From Candidatus Dormiibacterota bacterium (GTDB lineage Bacteria; Chloroflexota; Dormibacteria; UBA8260), in NCBI GenBank assembly GCA_955652455.1, contig CATPBU010000096.1, forward strand, positions 1 through 20,528: DNA of 20,528 nt, written 5' to 3'. The notes under the pieces were generated by a model that was not told where the DNA came from, searched no databases, and saw only the letters and a list, made by a program, of their open reading frames with translations. Numbering within the stretch: the first letter of the stretch is position 1; every line of letters begins with the position of its first letter. Position numbers and translations under genes: made by a program. Positions 15,925 to 20,528 of this stretch are shown here, one piece after another.

Positions 15925-16977
15925 TCACACTCTGGGAACGGGCGGAGCCTCGGTCAGGGTTGACGCCAACCGAACGGTGTCGGCCAACAATGCCTGCGCC
16001 GTGACGATGTTCGACTCGGCTCCCGAGCCTGAACTGATTCGGCCATTGTCGATGCCGTCACTGACCCGACCCGCGTCCCGGTCGTAGACCGGGAGTCGGG
16101 CAGAATTGCGACCGTCGAACCACGCCCTCGCCGACTGGGCGAGCTCGCCGTACTCGGGGGCATGCGTAGCCGCGGCAAGACGGCTGAGGCCGTCAACGCA
16201 CGAGGCGACGTCATACGGGAGCACGCGCTGCATCAGAAAGCCGGACTCGACGACGCCGCGGAACACCAGCTCAGCGCTCTGCCGAGCGATGTCGACGAGG
16301 CCATTACGCCCGACCATCATGCCAGCCTCGGCGAGAACGCCCTCCTGGACATGCCCCCACAGGTGCGGTCGGCCTCGCTCCTCGCGCGCATTCATGAGCA
16401 TGCCGTTCAGGCGGCACGATGCCACCTCATCGAGCCACCCACTGAGCAGTTCGCCGAGCCGGGCGCGGTCGGCGCTGTGACGCAGCTGGAGCGCGGTGAG
16501 GATATGAAGCACGCGCACGTCCGACGGCACCCCGTCGACCTCCACGTGAGGCAGCCCGCGCCGGAGAGCGACAGAGATGCGCTCATCGTCGAGGCAGCGC
16601 GACGCGCAGGCCAGTGCCAGCAGCGCACGTGCCTGCCAGAAGTACCCGCCGGCCACCGAGGTGCGGCCCTCACGGTTGCGCGCACCGTCCCAGTCGAGGA
16701 CGAAGTTGACCCAGCGCCCGTCGTCATCCTGCATGGCGAGCACGAAATCGAGGAGGCCCTCGCACCACTCGAGGACCCATGGCAGACGCGTCTGCTGCCA
16801 GAGCGCGCAGTACAGCTCGAGCGCCCGAGCAGCGTCGTCGACGCACGCCACCCCCTCGAACCCCGCCTCGCGCGCGGGCACCAGGCTGTCGGTGACGTCA
16901 GCGTACACGGCGATCGCGATCGCTCGAGGCCCCATCGAAGGTATCCGCCGTGCCAGTCTGGCGATCTGCCTCAGCAC
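15925..16977 (-). CDS. Probable alpha/alpha-barrel carbohydrate-active protein, coupled to the GT4-GH130 gene
   Basis: I do not recognise a named family. The 350-residue protein has repeated helical pairs with conserved aromatic and acidic clusters typical of six-hairpin glycosidase-like barrels: GVACVDDAARALELY (42-56), MQDDDGRWVNFVLDWDG (82-98), GYFWQARALLALA (111-123), REERGRPHLWGHVQEG (198-213) and DGIDNGRISSGSGAESNIV (307-325). No signal peptide is seen, so it probably acts in the cytoplasm. The GTG at 16977 overlaps the stop of the GT4-GH130 gene by 7 bases. Such coupling implies stoichiometric production and a shared pathway, probably handling a mannose-containing glycan. The open frame continues upstream to 17328, but that part only shadows the other gene. 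Confidence 0.8.
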   Translation of the reverse strand: MLRQIARLARRIPSMGPRAIAIAVYADVTDSLVPAREAGFEGVACVDDAARALELYCALWQQTRLPWVLEWCEGLLDFVLAMQDDDGRWVNFVLDWDGARNREGRTSVAGGYFWQARALLALACASRCLDDERISVALRRGLPHVEVDGVPSDVRVLHILTALQLRHSADRARLGELLSGWLDEVASCRLNGMLMNAREERGRPHLWGHVQEGVLAEAGMMVGRNGLVDIARQSAELVFRGVVESGFLMQRVLPYDVASCVDGLSRLAAATHAPEYGELAQSARAWFDGRNSARLPVYDRDAGRVSDGIDNGRISSGSGAESNIVTAQALLADTVRLASTLTEAPPVPRV

Positions 16978-19385
16978 GGTTCCATCTGGTCGAGGATCTC
17001 GCGCACGTCGAAATCGGCGGCAGCCATGCAACTGTCCGCAGCGCCGTAATACAGTCGGATACGATCGCCGGCAGGGTCGAGGGCAACGTGCCCACACGAG
17101 AACACGGTGTCGTTGAAAAGTCCCGTCCGCTCGTACTCGGCGCTGGGAACCATGATCGGCGCGGGGGATCGTGCGATCACCCTCGCCGGGTCGTCCGCGT
17201 CGAGGAGGAGCCCACCCATCGCGTACGTGGTGTTCCGGTCGACGCCGTGATAGATCTCCAGCCAGCCCTCCTCGACGCGGAATGGCACAGCGCTCGCCCC
17301 AGTCCGCAGTTCGTCCCACATCCCCCATCGAGGCAGTGCAAGAGGGCGGTGGTCACCCCAATGCACGAGGTCGTCGGAGAAGGCGATCCAGATGCCCAGG
17401 ACGCGGCCGAATGACTGCGGCATTGGACGGGTGAGAGCAGCGTACCGTCCGCCCGGCCGGCCGGGAAAGACGACGACGTCCTTATGGTCCGGGAGGAACA
17501 TCATGCCATGCCGGTCGAACGACCGGAAGTCGGTCGTGGTCAACCGGGAGGTGGTGATGCCCAGACGTCCGACCGAAACGTAGGTAACGTGCCAGATTCC
17601 GTCGATCAGGGTCGCGCGCGGGTCCTCACAGCCGTACTCTTCGAGGCGGTTGGCCGGCAGGACTGCCGGCGCCGGCTCGACGTCGAAGTGAATCCCGTCG
17701 CGGCTTCGTGCCACTCGCAGGTGCGACATCTGGGTGAGGAGGTCGCTGAAGTCGTCCGCCGCCGCGGTGAAGCCGCCTGTCGAGTTGCGGTATCGGATCC
17801 GCCGCGGGTCACTGAGGTCGAGCCCGCTGAGGTTCCGCGGGAGCATGACGGGGACGACGGCCGGTGGCGTGCGTTGGGTGTCGAGGAATGCGACTCCGAT
17901 GAGGTCCGTCGACCGGTAACCAGCACCGAGCGGTTTGAGCCGTGGCTCAGGGCCGGAGATGTCGAGCGTCAGTGCGTCAGGTCCAGGCTCCATGTGGGTG
18001 CGTGGTCGTTCGCCGACGCGAAGCAGGAGTACGACGTCGCCGTCCACTCGGGCTGCCGCTGCGTTGAACACCGAAACGACCTCGAGCTCGGGGAGTGACG
18101 ACGGTACGTCCGCGGCCGTGAGGATCGGATTCTCGTCAAGCCGGCGGGCAAGGTCAGGTACAGACACATGCTGGTCCGCCCGGGTCCGCCGCGCGCCCGC
18201 AGGTCCATGCGACGCCGTCTCCGCGGCAACGTCGAGAAAAGCCTGCGCTGACCGTGGCCACGTTGCCTCGCGCGCGTACGAGTACGCCGCCTCTTCGAGG
18301 GCATCCTTGGCAGCGGGATCGTCGAGGATGCCACTCACGGCACGGGCGAGCTGGTCCGGAGCACGGAAGTCGACGAGGACTCCGCGGCCGTCCGCCAGCG
18401 CCTCCACGGCGTGCAGATATCTGGTGGAGACGATCGCCTTGCCAGCGCCCAGCGCATAGGCCAGGGTCCCACTGGTGATCTGGTTGGGTTCGAGGTACGG
18501 GGTCACGTAGACGTCGGTGGTGAGCAGGAGATCGAGGATGTGCCGCTGGGACATGTACTCGTCGATGAACGCCACATGGTTTTCCATGCCGAGCGCATGC
18601 GTCTGCGCCACCAGGCTCTTGCGGTAGGCCTCACCCCTGGTGCGCAGCAGGTCGGGATGAGTCTGCCCGGCCACGATGTACAGGGCGCTCGGGTGCGCCT
18701 CCACCACAGCCGGCATCGCGTCGATCATCGACTCGACTCCCTTGCCGGGATCCAACAGTCCAAAGGTGGAGATAATCGTCCGACCTTCAACTCCGAGCTC
18801 GGCCTTGAGCCGGTGGCGGCCGCGTCGCTGGATGCTCGGCATCCCGTGCGGTATGACGCGGAGCGGGGTGGTGATGCCGTAGACACTGGTTAGGATTTCG
18901 ACAGCGGTGGTAGCCATGACGATGACCTGGTCGCTGAGTTCGCTAATCGCACGTACGGTGTCCCTGATCGATGGCGGAGGTTGCGGCAGCACGGTGTGCA
19001 GTGTCGTCATCACCGGCTTGCGCAACTCCTCGAGCATCGGCTGCAGATGGTCCACGTATCCGCCATCCGTCCAGCGGCCGTCAATGAACCCTGGCTCACT
19101 CCACGCCCCGTACAACCCGAACTCGTGCTGGATGTTGACGACATCCGCATTCGAAACATTGATCTCTCGTGCGGCGGCGACGTAACTCTCGGGCACGCCC
19201 TGGCGGATGCGCCATCGCACCTCAGAGCGATACGGGCGGAGAACCGATGGTTCATCGATGGCGGCCACGCGCCCGGTCGTCCCTGAGTCGGCGGCACGAG
19301 CCGCGTCGAGGAGATCCGACGTGAAGGTCGCGATTCCGCACCGACGCGGGACATACGAGGAGATGAAGGCAATGCGGATGGTCAC
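16971..19385 (-). CDS. GT4 glycosyltransferase-GH130 phosphorylase fusion protein
   Basis: Single protein of about 804 residues with two enzymatic halves. Residues 1-395 are a GT-B fold GT4 glycosyltransferase: N-terminal RIAFISSYVPRRCGIATFT, HEFGLYG near 88, GLLDPGKGVESMIDAMP at 209-225 and the donor-site region YLEPNQITSGTLAYALGAGK at 297-316. Residues about 405-800 are a GH130 beta-mannoside phosphorylase-like five-bladed propeller: NPILTAADVP at 419-428, CEDPR at 586-590, KDVVVFPGRPGGRYAALTRP at 635-654, IYHGVD near 711, YERTGLFNDTVFSCG at 751-765 and YYGAAD at 779-784. Known GH130 enzymes phosphorolyse or build beta-mannosides, so synthesis and turnover of one mannoside by one polypeptide is plausible. 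I chose the GTG at 19385; the frame opens at 19517 but that part is not GT4-like. A DevR-like site lies 83-98 bases upstream. Confidence 0.9.
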   Translation of the reverse strand: MTIRIAFISSYVPRRCGIATFTSDLLDAARAADSGTTGRVAAIDEPSVLRPYRSEVRWRIRQGVPESYVAAAREINVSNADVVNIQHEFGLYGAWSEPGFIDGRWTDGGYVDHLQPMLEELRKPVMTTLHTVLPQPPPSIRDTVRAISELSDQVIVMATTAVEILTSVYGITTPLRVIPHGMPSIQRRGRHRLKAELGVEGRTIISTFGLLDPGKGVESMIDAMPAVVEAHPSALYIVAGQTHPDLLRTRGEAYRKSLVAQTHALGMENHVAFIDEYMSQRHILDLLLTTDVYVTPYLEPNQITSGTLAYALGAGKAIVSTRYLHAVEALADGRGVLVDFRAPDQLARAVSGILDDPAAKDALEEAAYSYAREATWPRSAQAFLDVAAETASHGPAGARRTRADQHVSVPDLARRLDENPILTAADVPSSLPELEVVSVFNAAAARVDGDVVLLLRVGERPRTHMEPGPDALTLDISGPEPRLKPLGAGYRSTDLIGVAFLDTQRTPPAVVPVMLPRNLSGLDLSDPRRIRYRNSTGGFTAAADDFSDLLTQMSHLRVARSRDGIHFDVEPAPAVLPANRLEEYGCEDPRATLIDGIWHVTYVSVGRLGITTSRLTTTDFRSFDRHGMMFLPDHKDVVVFPGRPGGRYAALTRPMPQSFGRVLGIWIAFSDDLVHWGDHRPLALPRWGMWDELRTGASAVPFRVEEGWLEIYHGVDRNTTYAMGGLLLDADDPARVIARSPAPIMVPSAEYERTGLFNDTVFSCGHVALDPAGDRIRLYYGAADSCMAAADFDVREILDQMEPC

Positions 19386-19467
19386 GCCACCATACTCGCA
19401 GTCAAGCGCGAGGGAGCGCTCCTCGACGCAGCCCGGGACGCACGCCGAGCTGACCCGGCCCCCGGGA

Positions 19468-19482
19468 AGGACCTTCGGCCCC
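19468..19482 (-). promoter_or_regulatory. DevR/DosR-box-like site upstream of the GT4-GH130 gene
   Basis: The plus strand reads AGGACCTTCGGCCCC; the gene strand reads GGGGCCGAAGGTCCT, an imperfect palindrome with GGNCC-type halves. It lies 83-98 bases before the GTG start, similar to the 96-base distance at the alcohol dehydrogenase. It shares a 12-base identity with that site. This is the best DevR-like site in the window. Confidence 0.48.
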
Positions 19483-19609
19483 GCGGTCTGATGACCGACG
19501 GCTCTGGTCGGCACCACGCCGGGAGGTTCTACTGGATCGGTCTCGTGCCCGGTCCAAGGCCAGTCACTGGAGACGGATTCAACATTGCGAAACTGCGAGA
19601 GGAGAGAGG

Positions 19610-19708
19610 ATGGCGCTCGACACAGCTGTCATTGAGCCGCGCTTGAAGGAAGCGAGAGCTTTCCCGCCAACGGAAGCATTCCGCGCACGGGGAACGAGGA
19701 GTGATTGA
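19610..19708 (+). CDS. Micro-ORF of 32 residues with a strong ribosome site
   Basis: An ATG follows a purine-rich GAGAGGAGAGAGG stretch, one of the strongest Shine-Dalgarno contexts in the window. The peptide reads MALDTAVIEPRLKEARAFPP and then TEAFRARGTRSD. The LKEARAFPPTEAFRA part looks like the N-terminus of AMP-forming acetyl-CoA synthetases, but no other synthetase sequence follows in any frame I checked. It may be a leader peptide, a small protein, or a remnant of a deleted gene. Its TGA overlaps a TTG that opens the following zinc-ribbon frame, so translational coupling is possible. Confidence 0.4.
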   Translation: MALDTAVIEPRLKEARAFPPTEAFRARGTRSD

Positions 19709-19746
19709 CGAGCGCATCGTTGTTCGCCATTCTCCGAGAAGAAATC

Positions 19747-19977
19747 ATGACTGACAATCGAGAAGCTGGCGGATCGATGACCGTCAGCGCCCTCTGCCCG
19801 AGGTGCGGTGTCAAGCAGGCGCTCGCGCCTGCCCCCGGGCGCTGCGTTGAATGTGGCACCGTGCTGTACCGGACCCCCCCTCCCACCAAGGGTGACAGAG
19901 CAACGGAGCGCCCGAAATCGCCCACGTCAAATCCAACGCGACCACGCGAGCGTCGAGGGGCTTCGGTCGGTCCCTAG
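19747..19977 (+). CDS. Small zinc-ribbon protein
   Basis: Encodes about 76 residues from the ATG at 19747. A four-cysteine knuckle pair, LCPRCGVKQALAPAPGRCVECG, is a zinc-ribbon fold, and it is followed by a Pro-, Arg- and Thr-rich disordered tail. Such small ribbons act in protein or nucleic acid contacts; no specific function can be given. GAGAAG precedes the ATG. The same frame opens at a TTG (19705) that overlaps the micro-ORF stop, and a further ATG lies at 19777. Its stop codon overlaps the stop of the convergent hypothetical gene within CTAG. Confidence 0.65.
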   Translation: MTDNREAGGSMTVSALCPRCGVKQALAPAPGRCVECGTVLYRTPPPTKGDRATERPKSPTSNPTRPRERRGASVGP

Positions 19978-20297
19978 TCCGACCTCGGTTCGCCAAGACG
20001 CCCTGCAATGTGGGTCGCGGCCTGCTGAAGAATGGTCGCCAGACCCAACTGGTGTAGCGCCCGGTCGTCGATTTGCCCGTGCTCTGTCCTCAGGTGGAGT
20101 TCACGACACTCGAGTCGACCGTTAACCAGGCGGACGGTGGCTGTCAGCCGCTGCTCGTCCGCGCGGACAACTTCCACGACAAAGCTGGACCCGATCGGCA
20201 AGTCGCCGCCCTCGAGACCGCCGAACTCGGGTGCCGCCCCGTCCACGTGCATCATCGGTTTGCCTCCGACCCCGAACCATACCAACTCGCCCGTCAT
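19974..20297 (-). CDS. Hypothetical protein, 107 residues
   Basis: I do not recognise this family. The protein starts MTGELVWFGVGGKPMMHVDG and has a beta-rich middle (SSFVVEVVRADEQRLTATVRLVNGRLECRELHL) and a helical end (ALHQLGLATILQQAATHIAGRL). There is no signal peptide or membrane span. The ATG at 20297 follows a good GAGGGGTG site; the frame is open to 20429, but that part has no comparable start. The gene converges on the zinc-ribbon gene with overlapping stops. The alternating strand pattern and in-frame ribosome site support a real gene. Confidence 0.6.
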   Translation of the reverse strand: MTGELVWFGVGGKPMMHVDGAAPEFGGLEGGDLPIGSSFVVEVVRADEQRLTATVRLVNGRLECRELHLRTEHGQIDDRALHQLGLATILQQAATHIAGRLGEPRSD

Positions 20298-20484
20298 GCA
20301 CACCCCTCGGCGGCCAGGTACGCCGGATTCCAGAATGGTCGGGCCCGTGGACGCGTCGAGGGTAGGCAAGGAGACGCCGTCGGTTGCTCGTCTGCAGTCC
20401 ACCCTGCCATCGGTCTGCCCTTCTGACAAAGACGGCGAGAACTTGAGGCGTGGGTTCGCTGGCGGACCGACTCAACAGCAATCG

Positions 20485-20512
20485 CTCGGGCATTGTGGAG
20501 CCAATGCCCGAG
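20485..20512. promoter_or_regulatory. Perfect 11-bp inverted repeat around a possible start codon
   Basis: Arms CTCGGGCATTG and CAATGCCCGAG are separated by TGGAGC. The spacer holds a GGAG ribosome site and the right arm holds an ATG at 20504. As RNA this would sequester the start codon in a stem; as DNA it would be a 28-bp operator. No T-tract follows, so it is not an obvious terminator. Confidence 0.5.
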
Positions 20513-20528
20513 ACGCCATTTGCTCTAC
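20504..20528 (+). CDS. Possible start of a gene running off the right edge
   Basis: An ATG preceded by GGAG opens a frame of only eight codons (MPETPFAL) before the window ends. The ribosome site and the 206-base divergent gap to the left make it a plausible gene start, but nothing can be said of the product. Confidence 0.33.

Noticed and set aside
19386..19517. N-terminal extension of the GT4-GH130 protein to 19517
   Set aside because: The extra 44 residues are not GT4-like and would place the DevR-like site inside the gene.
19545..19560. CCCGGTCCAAGGCCAG as a further DevR-like site before the micro-ORF
   Set aside because: Alignment to the 15281 site is only about 9 of 12 and the key A of GGGAC is lost.
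20122..20493. 123-codon minus-strand frame at the right end
   Set aside because: Arg-rich shadow frame overlapping the 107-residue hypothetical gene, which has the better ribosome site and a more protein-like sequence.

Overview
The window is high-GC, dense, gene-rich DNA with many GTG starts, a DevR/DosR-type response regulator and a short-LID adenylate kinase. Together these point to a chromosomal segment of an actinobacterium (Actinomycetota); the genus cannot be told from the sequence. I see no tRNA, rRNA, IS element, phage gene or CRISPR array.

Layout, left to right. (1) 1-5373, minus strand: a PAS-PAS-GGDEF-EAL cyclic-di-GMP protein, then an ABC ATPase and a duplicated FtsX-type permease whose C-terminus runs off the left edge. 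(2) 5606-8832, minus strand: an apparent four-gene operon of a CBS-CBS-BON protein, a receiver-only response regulator, a PAS-PAS DevS/NarL-type histidine kinase and a CDF-like membrane protein. (3) 8977-11919, minus strand: a polyhydroxyalkanoate (PHA) operon of acetoacetyl-CoA reductase, class I PHA synthase and a small phasin-like protein. (4) 12273-14524, plus strand: a zinc alcohol dehydrogenase, a second phasin-like protein with its own good promoter, and an adenylate kinase paralogue. (5) 14567-15878: a full-length DevR-like regulator and a divergent GNAT acetyltransferase. (6) 15925-19385, minus strand: a GT4-GH130 fusion translationally coupled to a probable alpha/alpha-barrel carbohydrate protein. 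(7) 19386-20528: a strong-SD micro-ORF, a zinc-ribbon protein, a small hypothetical gene and a possible gene start inside a perfect 11-bp inverted repeat.

The contents resemble the hypoxia/dormancy (DosR/DevR, OsdR) gene sets of actinobacteria: DevR-type regulators and kinase, CBS-domain protein, GNAT, alcohol dehydrogenase and carbon storage. Reading the intergenic regions supports this. A 12-bp string, AGGACCTTCGGC, occurs upstream of both the alcohol dehydrogenase and the GT4-GH130 gene at similar distances from the starts, and two related GGGAC sites lie between devR and the GNAT gene. My working inference is a local DevR-controlled regulon joining PHA storage, redox balance (alcohol dehydrogenase), adenylate balance (Adk), protein acetylation and a mannoside/glycan pathway. 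The regulon is inferred, not shown.
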